From Cyclospora cayetanensis (lineage: Eukaryota; Apicomplexa; Conoidasida; Eucoccidiorida; Eimeriidae): a stretch of 64,000 nucleotides of DNA. The notes under the pieces are model-generated. The model worked only from the letters and a program-made list of their open reading frames with translations, was not told where the DNA came from and made no database searches. The stretch spans positions 180,126 through 244,125 of the forward strand of contig NW_020312447.1 of NCBI RefSeq assembly GCF_002999335.1, written 5' to 3'. Shown piece by piece: positions 35,562 through 47,743 of this stretch (its first letter is position 1; each line of letters begins with the position of its first letter). A program made the position numbers and the translations under genes.

Positions 35562-38424
35562 TCAACAAGCCCTCAGGTCTATTTGCAGAGAGGGTCCCAT
35601 GGTGCTGCAAACGTGCATGCACTTCGCAATCTTAAGCAGGGAAGCTCCCACTGCTTGTTTGGGGCCCTGAGCGGATAGCGCTGCAGCCTTGAGGGCCTCT
35701 AAGAAGGCGTGAAAGTTGGCCAGTAAATGGGGAGCCTCCATTGAGGCGTAGCCTATGGGCGCATGCACCACGCCTAGCCTGTCTGCCCTAAACTGTATAG
35801 TCGGCTGCCTATATATGCGGATTGCGTGGACGGGGTCGGGTGTTAGAGTCCCCATTGCCACAGAGGGAATAAGATTGCGGCGTCCTGCAGCACAACACCT
35901 TAAACCCCTGAGCTGCAGAGTTGAAGGCCGCATCAACTGATATTCTGCCCAGCAGTACTCAAACACAGAGCGCCCCTATAGGACGATTCCAGTATGCCAG
36001 GCAGCCACAACTGCTCATGAGGGGCGGGCAGGCAGGCAGGCTACCCCTCATCCGAGATCCAGGAGACACTAAAATCCTTCGAAGGCAAGACAGCAGGGAC
36101 AGTGTGTAGGGTAGTAGGGAGGGAAGGAGGGATGCTAGGGCGCAGCTAAGACTGCGAGTCGTTACCAAGAGTCTTTCCGTGAGCACTAAGGACGGCCATC
36201 ATTTCCGGCGTGCAGATGATGGTGTCGGGGCCCCTTTTCTTGCTGTCCGAAAGCGATTCTACGAGAGCCTCTACACCCACAATATCCGCCCCTACAAGAC
36301 ACCGTCACACGCAAAATTGCAGCTGCTGCATCCACAAGGCGCACTTAGCCGTGGGCCTTAGGATTCTCAGGCGCTTTAACAGAAAGACCTCTGCGGCCTC
36401 AGAACATGTTCTCCCTCCCCTCCGCATTAACCCCGCCAATATCCAGCACTAGAGCACCGCCCGAGCGCGATCCTTAAGGGACGCGTTATCCCGTGAAAAC
36501 ACAGGGGGAGAAGAATTCACACTGCTCTCTCAGCGGGTTCAAGCCACACGCAGCCCTGCCCCTCAATAGAGCAACGATTCAATCGATCAGCGAAAATATC
36601 CGAGCACGAAGCAAGAAGCCCCTGGTTGTCGGCCCCGTTTTCTGTCTCTCTCTCTCTCTCTTTTCGCTCTCGATCCTTACCGGCTTCCCTAGCGGCCGCC
36701 TCATCTGAAGAGTCCACCAGAGCTGCAATTACACGGGGCCTCCGCCATATGCCTCCCCGCTTCTTCCCGCGTACTGCGCGAGCCCTTCCGACTCCCACCT
36801 CACGAGTATTCTCTTCATCCCCCCCGGCAGCTGCAGCGCCTCGGAGAAATCCCACTGCCTTGCTGGTGCCGCTCTGGAGGGAAGGCATAACACCATGCGG
36901 CAAAGTGACGAACCCCTGGACGCGCTGGGAGGGGCCTCTGCTGGCGGGCTTCCCCCCCCCATCTTTAGACCTTGTCCTCTTCAAGTGTACGTGCACCTCG
37001 ATGGTCTCGTCAAAGCCCGCCGTGCTCAACAATTGGCAGGTAAGCAACGCGCAGCTCGGGCGCAGAACGACGCCCTCCCTGGGAAGCAGCGCAGCCAGCA
37101 GAGAGAGCCCCTTTCGGCCGGGAGCTGCCCGTGAAGCTTCCAGTCCACCATCATCTGCAGACTCTGCAGGGGCCCCTGGAGTCGTGGGGTCTTGAGGCTG
37201 CACGCTGCAAGAAACTTCGCCTCCTGAGGAAGAAGCGTTTGTGGGGACGCCCTGGGGACCTTTCGCGGGGGCCCCCCCCTCTACAGCGAGACGCAGAACA
37301 CCCTCTGCAGCCAGGGCTGCCCAGTTTTGAAGAAGCCTTCGAAGCTCCGCTGCGAAAATAGCTCTGGGGTAAAGCTTCCGGCTTTGCGCCGTGTCTGGCT
37401 CCAAGGAAGACGCACTAGCACCTGCCCCTAGATCATGTGAGGAGCTTCCTCCTAGATCATGTGAGGAGCTTCCTCCTAGATCATGTGAGGAGCTTTCTCC
37501 TAGATCATGTGAGGAGCTACCTCCTAGATCATGTGAGGAGCTTTCCCCAGGGCCCCTCTCCCCTTCGTTGCCGCGCTGGAGACGCTTGAGGGCCTGTTCT
37601 ACCGTCTCGGCAGCGGCACGCAGTGCCGCTCTGCGCATGTGCATTTGAAGAGACCCCAAGGGGGGCGCTGTCGAGCGCCGGGGGGCCCCTGCCTTGCGGT
37701 GGGGCCCCCCGGAAGATGCTGCCCGGGGCCCCTGTGCCTCCAAGGCCTCTTCGAGGGCTTTCTTTGCTGCCGAATCGGCTGCTTCCAGCACCGCCTCTCC
37801 CGCTTCGAGCTCCTCTAAGAGCTTCCACCGGAGGCCAGGAGGCCTCCTTTGCGGCTGCAGCCGTAACAGCGCTTCGGGAGGCATGGAGGCTGCGGCAGCT
37901 GCATCTGCTGCTGCTTTCGGCTGTCGGCGGAAGGCAGCTGTAGGATCCACGGGCCCGTATATGTACTGGCGATGCCAGTTGAGTCGCTTGTCTGCAGCCC
38001 TGCGCTTTCCAATGCTATACCGCGACTTGCTGGCTGCTGTTGTTGCTGCCGCTTCTGCGCTTGCCTCGGGAGCTTCGGGAGGCTCAGCAGCGCCGCTGAG
38101 AAGCAACTGAGCCTCTGGGGAGGAAGGGGCCTCCGAGGCAGAGGCACGCTCCGCGGAGTGGAGGGCTGCCGCTGCGGTGGGGATGCCGTGTGGCAGAGAG
38201 GGGCAGAGAAGGCCATTTACAAGGGCTGAGGGGGCCGGAGGAGGGCTCCCCCCCCCCGGGAAGGAATTCTGCGGAGGTGCAAAGGCCAGGCTACACAGGC
38301 AGCCTACGGGGGCCCCCAGGAGCAGCACAAGCACCAGAAGGGGTCTTCTGCGGACTGTTGGAGCGAGCAGCAGCCGCTGCTGCACGGGCCCCTCCATGGC
38401 GACCCTCCCAGAAGCCGTCGTCAT
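35562..38424 (-). CDS. RPL1: Ribosomal protein L1, apicoplast-type (bacterial L1p)
   Basis: Large-subunit L1 that binds 23S rRNA at the L1 stalk. Three exons join in phase: 38424-36681, 36258-36166 and 35884-35562, giving 719 aa (710 if the ATG at 38397 is used). The N-terminus has a basic segment and hydrophobic core (RRRPLLVLVLLLGAP) then LAFAPP, the look of an apicoplast bipartite leader, so plastid import is inferred. L1 motifs are FDETIEVHVHL and QRVQGFVTLPHG (exon 1), DTIICTPEMMAVLSAHGKTL (exon 2), GRRNLIPSVAMGTLT and CSTMGPSLQIDL (exon 3). Bacterial L1 is about 230 aa; the excess is low-complexity N-terminal and internal sequence, including five SSSHDLG repeats. The second intron's acceptor (ctcgtag) is weak but needed for phase. 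A mitochondrial location is the alternative. Confidence 0.9.
37427..37546 (-). repeat. Five tandem 24-bp units within the L1 coding sequence
   Basis: Five contiguous 24-bp units run 37427-37450, -37474, -37498, -37522 and -37546. They are almost identical, differing at a few bases near the unit end. On the - strand they encode SSSHDLG followed by G or E, five times. The period is a multiple of three, so the frame is preserved. High identity suggests recent expansion by replication slippage. Confidence 0.97.
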
Positions 38425-39319
38425 TAGCCTCGCAAGCGGCACGGCGGGTGCAGCTGCGGCGGCTGCTGGTCTCTGCTTGTCGAGAGCTTCCCTACAGAGG
38501 ACGCTGCGGCATCCCTGGATTTTCAAGGAGACAGCGGGGGCGGGAAGAAGTGGCGGGGTTTTGCGCGGCGGGAGACGGGGGGCCCTCCCGGGTGCAGGCA
38601 CCGTCCACTTTACTGCCCGTGAATTGGCTCAGAGAGGCTACAAGCTCCGTCAGGAGAATCCCTTTACCGCCTGAGGCCCTTAGGAGGTACTCCCCGGTGG
38701 AGGGGGGCCTCCTAAGGGCCTCCTCCCGAGTCTGGGGTCCTGCTCTCCTGGAGCGGAGGGAGCTTCGGGTAGACAGAAAGACGGACAGAAGGACACATCC
38801 ACACGGGAAGGAGTTTAAAAGTAAAGCTTGTAAGAAAAAAGCGTCTCTACTCGCGAGTTGGGGGTTTTCCCCGCGCAAACGCCACAGGACGCAGACTGCG
38901 CGGGAGCGAGCGAGGGGGGAGAAGGGGGTAGGGGCCCTTGGCTGGATCTTTTTCGCGCAACTCTAGGCGGATCTTCCGAAGGGAGGAGGGGCAGATAGTG
39001 CAGAGCTGACTAGCCGATTCACATATGAGACATGGTAGAAAGTGTGACTTGTTGGTTCATAATTTGCACCCACAACTCGCGGATAACTCTCTGCTTTTCT
39101 CCCGGGGGGCCTCGAGGGCGGGAGGGCCCCGGGGATCCCTCGGCGGCGAATCGGCTCCTCCATGGACGAAGAAAGAGGCGTGCTTTTTCAGACAGAGGCG
39201 TGATCTTTCAGAGAGAGTACTTTTTAGGGGCCCCTTTAGGAAAGAAGGAGGGGGGTCGCGCCTCAGGGGCCCCCGATCAGGCAGGAGTACCCTAGGTCCT
39301 CGAGCCGTTCGGCAACCAG
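38425..39319. other. Divergent promoter region between L1 and the 39.3-kb gene
   Basis: About 0.9 kb separates the outward-pointing L1 (-) and helical-repeat (+) genes and must hold both promoters. A long + frame (38190-38966) is the antisense of the L1 5' exon and its GC-rich flank. No recognised motif. Confidence 0.45.
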
Positions 39320-42300
39320 ATGCCTTTGTGGCGAGCTCTTGGGAGAGGCTCTCAGGCCATGATCCTGCGGCATTGCCCTCTGGCTTGGAGCCAAGCGAAA
39401 CAGTTCCACGTGGGGGGGGGCCCCTGCCTCTTTTGGGGGCCTCCTCGCAGTTTATGTGGAGACCTGCAGGGCAGCGAGACCCAGGCCTCTACGAGTATCC
39501 TACCCTCAGACTCACTCACTCTTAATGCAGCACGCAAAAAAAACGGTGGAGGCGTTCAAGCGGGGAGCGGCCGGAAGGGAACTGTCCCTTGGTCCGCAGA
39601 CATCCTCTTGCAATCTTCCGATAGGGCGCGCTTGCAAGCCCGCCTGCTGCCGCTGCCACATGCAGCCGTTTCTTTCGAGAGGGGCCCCTCCTCCGCGTGC
39701 CTTACCCATAGCGGCTTCCGAAGCCTCTCCACACACCTCCTAGCGGATCTTTCTGGTGCTCAGCTGCTGCAGACTGCCAAGGAACTCCAAGGCGATGCTG
39801 TCACGCAGGCGCAAGGAAGCATCGCAACAGCGGCCCTCGCTGCAACAGTGCAGCGGGCACTCAGAAAGAACGCGCCTGCAGACGAGGACGAGAAAGTCTC
39901 AGGGGCCCCTCTAGGGGGGTCGTGGAGACCCCATGTCCCTGTGGAAGAAGTATGGAGCAATTTGGTGTTTCTACTGCACGGCAGACTGCAGCAGCTGCAG
40001 CCAGAGGCGCTGTGCGAGCTTCTTGAAGTCTTTGCCGCTGTAGGCCCATCTGCTCTGCGCCATGGCATGCGCTCGCTCTTGTGCAGGGAGCCTGAGGTGT
40101 CGGCTGCAGTGTCTCCTGCAATTGCAAGTGCTCTGGAGGACGCTGCAGAGTCTGCAGAAAGGCTGCGGATCACGATTCGAGAGGGGTCTCTGGCAGGAGG
40201 CCCCCAGCTCGTCCCCGACATTCTTTCCGATGCAGAGGCCCTTCTGATCTCCCAGGCAGGATCGCTTGCCCTTACGGCCGTGGCAGCCGCAGTCAACGCC
40301 CCTCAATCGCTTCTGTATCCGTTCGTGTTGCTTCCAGAGAGGCTTCTGCAGCCTCGCATCCCTGCTGTAGAAGCTGCTCCCCACTGCAGCAACAGCCTCA
40401 GCAGCGCCAGCACCAATACTGGCGGCAAGGGCCTCCTCGTGGAATTGCTGGAGCCTCTGGCCGCGCCCTTAGGCCTTCTAGCGTCTGCTGCCTCGGGAGA
40501 AGGAAAAGCAGCTGCATACTGGCAGCTGCACGAGGCTTTAGGGAAAGGAGAGCCTTCTGTCCACAGCGACACGGCCTTCCTCCATGAAGCCGCGTGCTTA
40601 GAGTCCCTTATCGGCGTCTGGCATGCTGCACTCTCTTTGAATCATCACTTCGCGTTGCTGGCGGATGTGACCTTGCGGGAAGCCGAGGCCGCTTTCGAGT
40701 TGCTGCCTACAAACTGTGGGGTCACTTCACACAGTGCTCATTGAACTGCTTGTGACGCTCTTGCAGAATTGCCTAGCAGCGCATTCTCTGCTTTCTCTTC
40801 CTCCGAGGCCCTCTGCTGCCCGCCGCCGTTGCCTGAAGCCGCCTTTATGGGGGGTGGTAATCGGTGTATTGGCGGGAAATCTTTGGAAAAGCAAATGGGC
40901 TAGTACGTCTTTGTGGGCCCCCTCTGTGTTCGCAGCGCTGGTGCTGCTGTTACGCTGCTGCTGCATGCATCTCTCCGCTTCCTCCATAACGTATGACGGC
41001 ATGCCAGCCCTGCAGCTCGCTGTCGACTCGACCAAGGCTCCCCCAAGCGCGAAGCCAGACGCGGCAGAAAGCCGTGGGGGGCCCTCTCAGCCTAGCGCCG
41101 TTCGCAGCATGGAAATGAGGGAGTCCGTTGCCCTCCTTCTCAAGACAGTTGAGCGGCTTCGCTACCTGGTGAGGAAAGGTAGTTGCGAGGCTGCGTCTCG
41201 AAAGCAGGGCTGTGAAACCACTCGCTGAGCATGCGTTCTTTTGGCATTCAGGTAGCTGCAGATTCTGCTGTCCAAGTGAATCGCGTTTGCTGTGTGGGAT
41301 ACGCTCCATGATTGCGAATAGGCGGCTCAACTACAACCGCTGCAGGCGCTGCTGGTTCTAGAGGCCCTTGCCCACCTGGAATTCTGTGTAAGTTTCCCGA
41401 GAGCATACCGAGGCCGGCCCCTGCTAGGCCCTTCCAACGCGCCACCTTCTTTCCCCCCCGCACGAACCCCCCTCTTTCCCTTCCGCCTGTCCCTGTATCA
41501 ACCGCGTCTTTCCTGCGAACACGTTCTCCGTGTGCAGCAAGGGTCGCCTGGGCTCGGGCCTGTGCCCCTTGTGTTGCATGCGTGTACTTATGTATACACA
41601 TAATATATACATATGCATATATAGTATAATGTTTACGTGTATGTGAGTATCAACAATCAGCCAGGACAAGCAGTCGACGCCCTCCTGGAGACTTCAGTAA
41701 CCCGCCGAGTCTCGCAGCTTCGGTACGTTAGCCTTGCATCTGATGTATGCGGCTTACTGGCGTTACTATGGAAGAGCCCGTGTGAATCCACCGTGGGTGC
41801 TGCCCGCCAAGCTCACTAACCGTTGGATCCCTCCGAAGAGGCGGCGCATGCGCCTTGCGTGCTCCTTAGCAGCACACCAGGAGCACACACTTTGAGCTGG
41901 TGCTGCGCAGAGAGGCCCTAGTCTGGCAGACACCCGGCACAAAGGGCAGGCAGGCGGAAGGAGGTGGCCTTTGAGAGAGGGCCGCACGGATAAGCGGGCG
42001 GGCGCACATATGTCTTTGCTTGCGGAAGCAAGGTCGTGTATGCTCAGGCTCGAGGAGATCCTTGCAACTCTCCGCGCGCTGCGGGCCCTTGGAATCAAAG
42101 ACGAGAGCCTTCTGGATGTGTGTGGGGTGGGGGCGGACGGCCAGACACGGCCCATTGGTGCAGTTAGCTGGTGGCATGGGATTTTCGTAGGGAGGCGACG
42201 CAAAGATGGGGGCAGGCGGAGGCAACACGGGATGGAGAGAGAGAGACAGAGGGAGAGACAGAGAGAGAGACTCTGCCTGCGTTTCGGTGCCCCACCTTAG

Positions 42301-43148
42301 TAAAGCCCTTATTGTGGGCCTTTCGAGAAAAGGCTGGCTTTTTTGTCGACTGCTCGCCTCCTTTGTGCGCTGGGGCACAACGATGTCTGTGTCTTCTCAG
42401 AAGAGTACGGAGCGACTTGGAGAAATTGCCAAGGGGGCTCCTCTGGCACTTCTCTGTGAGGCCCTCCAGCAACTGCACCACCTCGGATGCCGCAGCCGGG
42501 GGCTTTGGATTGAGGTGGGCTTTTTTTTGCACTACTGTTGGGGATGCCCCTGTGGCATCGTCTGCAGGACCGCCTCCTCAAAGTTTCCTGGTGTCTAGAT
42601 GCCCCCTCCTGGTAGTGGCACACACAGTGCACGCTTGCTCCTGCACACCGCTCTCTCTCCGACTGGGCCCTTTCTCCCTCTGGTTTGGACGTACTCATCA
42701 TTTTCCAGACTGCCAGCAGAGGGCAGCTATGAAGGACTCAATGCTTTTGCTGGTTGTATGCCGCTCTATGCATGAACCGTGCTTTTGGCGTTGCCCAAAG
42801 GAACCCCAGTGGTCATCCTTTGGTGCTGCTTTTATCATCTGGAGCGCCTTGCTGCATTCAGGTTGCCGGACGGCCTACTGAAGAACGTCTCGCGCTCTGT
42901 ATGTTCTCACTCTGAAGGCTGCCCCCTTTGCCGTTGCGCCTTCTCGATATCTCTTTGGGTGCGGGGGGAAAGGCTTTTCTTGTGTAGCCTGCGCTGCCCT
43001 CGCCACATGGGTTCCCTTCTCATCTGGTCCTCCTTCTATGAGAGCGTACTCTGCACTGCCCTTTCGTGCCCTTTTTGATGCAGCGACGCAGCAGCGGGAG
43101 TGGCTGGGCGAGGCACTTGAGCGCGAGGGTTCATCCTCAGCGCGTTAG
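39320..43148 (+). CDS. Helical-repeat protein, possibly organellar RNA-binding
   Basis: Exon 1 (39320 to about 40733) encodes about 470 aa. The N-terminus is arginine-poor but basic/hydrophobic (MILRHCPLAWSQAKQFH), compatible with mitochondrial targeting. The rest is amphipathic helices such as LCELLEVFAAVGPSALRHGM. Later short exons with good splice sites continue the theme: 41346-41387 (ALLVLEALAHLEF), 41674-41722 (VDALLETSVTRRVSQL), 42401-42514 (exactly 38 codons, KGAPLALLCEALQQLHHLG), 42862-42898 (LPDGLLKNVS) and 43084-43148 (TQQREWLGEALEREG, stop). Apicomplexans have families of RAP and heptatricopeptide (about 37-residue) proteins in mitochondria, and this resembles them in texture. I saw no RAP domain. 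Joins between 40.7 and 41.3 kb are unclear, and an in-frame continuation after the stop (to 43340) could be an alternative 3' end. Confidence 0.55.
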
Positions 43149-44423
43149 TCTTCCGTCTTGGAAGCCCCAAAGCCTTGGCTTCCAAATGCAATGTACCTTC
43201 GCGTCCCCCTTGAGGCCAGAGAAGCTTTGATGGAGCAGGAGACAGACGCTTTTTTTGTGCGTCGCACCCCTCCCGCTTGCGTACTACAGGTGTCCCCCTG
43301 CACCCAAGTGCTTTTTAGCGCAGACAGCGTGCACACATAGTGCAGCAGCTGCCTAGAGCGAAGCTTAGGTTGCAGTAATATTTTGTACCAGAGCAGCGGC
43401 AATGTACTGAGGGACGCGCGTGTGGCTGCTCGCGCCGTCAGAGAGCGTCACTGTGTTGCTCTTGCAGCTCGTCGCCCCTCGCTGCCCGTATATGGTCGCT
43501 CCCGCTTTAAAACGACTGACCACCTCTAAAATAAGCTGCGCTAGAGCGACAACACCACTTCCAAGGGCCCCCCTCTGCTGCACTAGGCATTATAGGGCGT
43601 CGCTGTGCCGAACCTGCAGTTCTTTGCCGCTCTTCCCACGATGCATGCATGCATGCATCGTGCACGGTCCCCTCTCTAGAGAGACTCAGTGCCCTCAACC
43701 CCCCGCGTGTCTCTTTGCCAGTCTCTACTCGCGCATTATCAACAGACTCCCTTCACGCGCACACAGCACGGGGCGCACGGAGGGAACCTATGGGGTACCT
43801 GAGGATCGCTTTTATACCGAGCCATACGGTGTGCCAGCCAGAAAGGGCACTCTCAGGATTCCAGGCTCTCTCAGCCCGGGCTGCCGCCAACCCAAAGCCC
43901 GCAAGGGCCTACCTCTAGCAGTAGCTGGACTTTTTACGGACAGGAGTCGCGGAAAACTCACGGCTGCAGTAGAAAGGGCCCCTCCCACCTACACAGAAAT
44001 ACACGGAGGAGGTTTCAACGCACTCCGCTGCCTACCAGGAGAGCAGGTAAGGCTGTCCGCTGTGGCCTCAGTAAAGAAGCGTGGCCCCTGCTGAGCGCTT
44101 GTACATGGTCAGGTTGCTCGTATCCGCAAGTGCAAGATGCGCATATGCAATCACTCCTATTCGCCTCCTTCCGTCGCCTCGCCCCCCTCTCCCCCGCCCC
44201 AAACTAGGCTAAACCTTTAATCTTAGCCTACAAAACCTTGAAAGCAGATGAGGAACACACCAGCCAGTGCGGCTCCGCCGCTACGCCTCTGTCAGCAATT
44301 TCAGCAACAAGGCACAAGGAAAACTTGGCTCCTGCGTGCTTTGGGGAGCAGGCGGTCAGCCCCCCATCCCGCAGGCCCTGCAGCCCTTCGGGTGCCTCCC
44401 GAAGCAAAGTTGTTTGGCGCTGG
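43149..44423. other. Convergent intergenic region, possible 3' exons
   Basis: A frame at 43158-43340 (LPNAMYLRVPLEAREALMEQ) looks coding and lies in frame with the upstream gene across one stop. Another follows a good acceptor at about 43468 (LVAPRCPYMVAPALKRLT), in a frame open to 44094. These may be further exons of the helical-repeat gene through alternative splicing, or chance. It contains the 26-bp palindrome at 43637. Confidence 0.35.
43637..43662. promoter_or_regulatory. 26-bp perfect palindrome of overlapping TGCATGCA sites
   Basis: CACG, then an AT-GC-AT core made of four GCAT steps, then CGTG: the 26 bp equal their own reverse complement. The centre holds overlapping TGCATGCA motifs, the sequence bound by one ApiAP2 factor in Plasmodium. 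It lies between convergent genes rather than at an obvious start, so a promoter role is uncertain. Confidence 0.5.
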
Positions 44424-47400
44424 CTAAGGGCGGTAGGAAGGCTGTCCTGCGCCCATGCGACCAAGGGGAGCGGCCGGCCCCCCTTCTCTGCGGGAGCTGT
44501 GATGGCCTCTGTAAGGCGGAGGAGGGGGGCCCTCTTCCCCGGAGGAGGCCCTAAATCCCCAGCCAGCACCTCCTCTTCTCTCCTGCCCCGCTGGGAGACT
44601 TGCCTGGGCGGGCGGCTGACCCCTGCCCCTAAATTCGGCAAAGGGGCCCCCATAACGGCTCTCAGAGGACGGCCCCTCGAGGAGGCCCTTATGTCTGCGG
44701 CGCACACCTGGGGAGTCCCCGCGCCTCGCGGGGCCCCCCCCCCCGCCGCCGTACTGCGGGGGGGGCGCCGTCTCTTGGGGAGGGAAGGCCCGCTCTGGCC
44801 AACTGTCGTCTCTTCTGGTGCCCCCCCAGAAACCGCCTTGGTGGTGGGGTGGAGGGGCTTCTCCAAGGCCCCCAGCCCCCCCTTCTCGGCGGTCCCTAGT
44901 GTGTCGCGGGGGGCCCCCTCCCTGGGGACCCACAGCTTCGCATCCAAGCGGCGCCTGGGCCCCCACGTATCTGCCCTCTTGCATGTGGTGCGCAGGGGTC
45001 CCCCCATAGCTATCTCTAACTGCTCGGGGACTCCTGCTTCTATGTCTGCGGCGAGACTCAGAAGAAGGCAGCGGGGCGCCTTCCCCGGGAAGAGCCTCTT
45101 CTGGCCGTGTAGATATCCCGCGCCAGTCCCCATCGGGGGGTGATGCGGGGTGCGCGGCGGCCACACCCGCCATATAGGGTGCGCTGGAGGAGGGCGAGGC
45201 GCGCCTCCTCTTACTATCACTGTAGCGCCTCCTCTCCCATGAGCGGGATCGGGATCGGCCCTCCCCTTCATACCCCCTAGCGGGTGGGGGGGGCAGCCTT
45301 CCCCCGCCGAACGCCGAGGAGGGGCCTGCAGGGCCCCGCCCCACGCGGGGCGATCCTGGCACCCTGGAGGGCCTCTCCCACCCCTCACCGCGGGGGCCCC
45401 CTGGATTCGGCAGAGGCTCTGTTGCAGCAGCCGCCGCTGCAGAGCTCCGGGAGTAAGGCACGTCGGGAGAGGCCCTAGAGCTCTCCCTCAGGGAGGCCCC
45501 ATGGTAGCCACTGTGTTTATACGGGAGGTTTTCGGAGCCCACAACAGTCACTGCCCTCCCGTTAATGAACGCGCCCGCGCCCCCCTCACGTCCGGGGTAC
45601 TCCCTGCAAGGGCCCTCTTCCCGAATGGCCCCCCCTGCTTCCTTCGAGGGCCCCTCTCTCTGGGCTCCTCCCCTCCACGTGGGGGCATCGTACATGGCAA
45701 TCCTCCTCCCCGAGTGATCCACGGGCTCCTTGCTTGTCAGCTCCCTGTAACCCGCATGCACGGGATGGGCCCTCCAAGAAGGCGAAGGAGAGCGAGACCG
45801 CCGGGGGACCCTCGAGGGTTCAGGGGCCCTGCCCCGCCCAGGAGAAGGGCCCCGTCTCGACACATACCCTTCGTCCTCGATAGGGGGCCCCCGGCTGTCA
45901 AGCGGAGCTCCCCTGGCACCCCGCAAAGGGGCCGATCCGCCTCCATACGGCTGGTGATGCCGCTCGCCGCCACTGCTCCGCGAAGGAGCGTGCTGGGCCC
46001 CCCCCTCTTCAGGACGGAGGAGAAAAGCAGCGGGCCCCTGTGGGGCCCCGCCCCCATGGCCGCCTCTCCCCCTCCCTCCCCTCAGAGGGGCCGCCCCCGA
46101 ATAGCTCCCGCCACTCCTCGTAGGATAGTCGGGGCCCCTAAGGGCCTCTTTCCCCACCACCTCCGGAGGAGGGGCCCTCTCCCGGCCGTGCAGCTCTGGA
46201 GACCCAAGGGAAAGCCCCGGGGCCCACCTGGGAGCGGGGGGCCCTCGGCTTGGGTGAGGCGCAGGATAGGAGGGCCGAGGAGGCTGCTGCCTCAGCTGCT
46301 GTCTGGGGGGGCCCCCCTCTGGAGGCCCCCCCCACCTCGGGGGTGCCGAGGCTACCAGGGAGTCGAAATCCCCTCGATCTCGCTTTAAAGACACGGGAAG
46401 CGACCGAAGTCGCAGGCCCTCGAGCTCCCTCAGAGCAAGAACCACTGACTGAGAGTCGCAGTACTCCAGAACCCTGCAAGCAGCCGCAAGGACCCACGAG
46501 CAGAAAAAAGACAGCAGCCAGCATTGCGTGTGCATGCCGACGAATGGATTGCCGCAGCCGCCGCCAATGTTTAGAGCTATTCGGGGAAGAGGGGGAAAAG
46601 AAGGGCGAGTAAGCTCAAAGCCTCAACAGAAGGCCCATGCTGCTGCCGAGTTCACGAGATCCTCCTGCGCGCTCCCTCCCTGCCTGCCGCTATTACGCGC
46701 TTACCCGTATTTGCGCCCTCCAGAAAAGATGACGTTCGCGTAGTTCACTTCCCCCACTAAGAACACACAGAAAAGAAGCAGCACAGTACATTCTAGACCC
46801 CGATGTGCCCTAAAGAGCACGCCGAGGCAAAAAGCAGCCCGACTCCGCAAAGGGCTCTCTCTGTGCAGACGCTGCCGCTGCTGCCTATATGGGGGCTTGA
46901 GGCGCCGCCGCGTCTACACTGCTGACCTTTCCTGCCGAAATCCTTCAGATCCTGCCACTGAACGCTTGGGTCCAAGTTGCTTATCAGCTGCGCGCAGCAG
47001 GAAAACACCCTACCCCACGCGATCCAAGCCCTCCCCCAAGCACCTCAAACCTTAGCCTCTTCAAAAGCTTCCATCACGTCCAAACATACCACGCGGTGTT
47101 GCGTCCTGCGTCCACCAGGCCCAGGCTGATCGCTTTTTCCACTCCGTGAAGCCTGACTTTGTTGTTGCTGCTGCTCTTCCTCCTCCAGGTGCTGCTGCTG
47201 ATTTTGCTGCTGCTGATTTTGCTCTTCCTCCTCCTGGAGCTGCTGCTGCTGGCTTTGCTGCTGCTGAGTTTGCTCTTCCTCCTCCTGGAGCTGCTGCTGA
47301 TGATTTTGCTGATTTTGCTCTTCCTCCTCCTGGAGCCGCTGCTGCGGCGGCTCCTCCTCCACAAGGATCTCCTCGCCCCCAGGGTTGCCCATGCAGTCCG

Positions 47401-47743
47401 CTGCCTCTACACTGGCTTCGGAGCTGCGATGGAGGGAGGGGGGCCCCCCTGAGGGGGCCTCTCCCGACTGCGCCTCATGAACTCCAGCGTCTTCCTCTGC
47501 AGCAAATGCGGAAGCAAACACGCGCAGCACCAGCAGCCGTGGAGCAGCCGCCCCTTCTCCAAGAGACTCCTGGCATCCCCGAGATCAAACAACAGCAAGC
47601 AGCAAGCGGCAAGCGGCAAGTCAGAAGGGCCTAGAAAACGTACCTTCGACGTCGTGCCCCGCAGCGGGGGCCCCCTGAACCTCGGGGGCCTCCTGACCAG
47701 AGGGAAATTCCTCCTCATAGTGCAGCTCCTCTTCCGTTTCCAT
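44424..47743 (-). CDS. SR-type splicing factor with one RRM and long RS/G/P tail
   Basis: Exons read 5' to 3': an N-terminal exon with METEEELHYEEEF (from 47743), a Q/E-rich exon (about 47569-47051), 46987-46927 (LISNLDPSVQWQDLKDFGRK), 46756-46705 (GEVNYANVIFSGGRKYG) and 46474-44424. The last four join in phase and split a single RRM over four exons, ending VLEYCDSQSVVLALRELEGL. The sequence WQDLKD plus GEV-YA matches the RRM of SR proteins. The ~680-residue tail is R/G/P/S-rich with RS patches (GRSRSRSWERRR, RHRSRSPRAVRD), typical of phosphorylated SR domains, and ends GRMGAGQPSYRP. It should act in the nucleus in splice-site choice. The first intron does not keep phase with the donor I can see (near 47633), so the 5' end is provisional. 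Confidence 0.8.
47165..47345 (-). repeat. Imperfect LQEEEEQ/QQQ repeat in the SR-type gene
   Basis: Four imperfect units of roughly 40-50 bp alternate CAG-rich and GAG/GAA-rich codons, giving LQEEEEQ followed by N, Q or H-rich runs. Purine triplets lie on the - strand. Homopolymeric amino-acid runs of this kind are characteristic of Eimeria coding sequence. Confidence 0.9.

Noticed and set aside
35160..35678. 172-codon + strand ORF overlapping the L1 3' end
   Set aside because: Overlaps the conserved L1 C-terminus on the other strand and shows no domain.
38190..38966. 258-codon + strand ORF
   Set aside because: It is the antisense of the L1 5' exon; the L1 leader and motifs show that the minus strand is the coding one.
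44228..45388. 386-codon minus-strand ORF
   Set aside because: It overlaps the SR-type tail in another frame; the RS/RGG-type tail connected to the RRM is in the frame ending at 44424.
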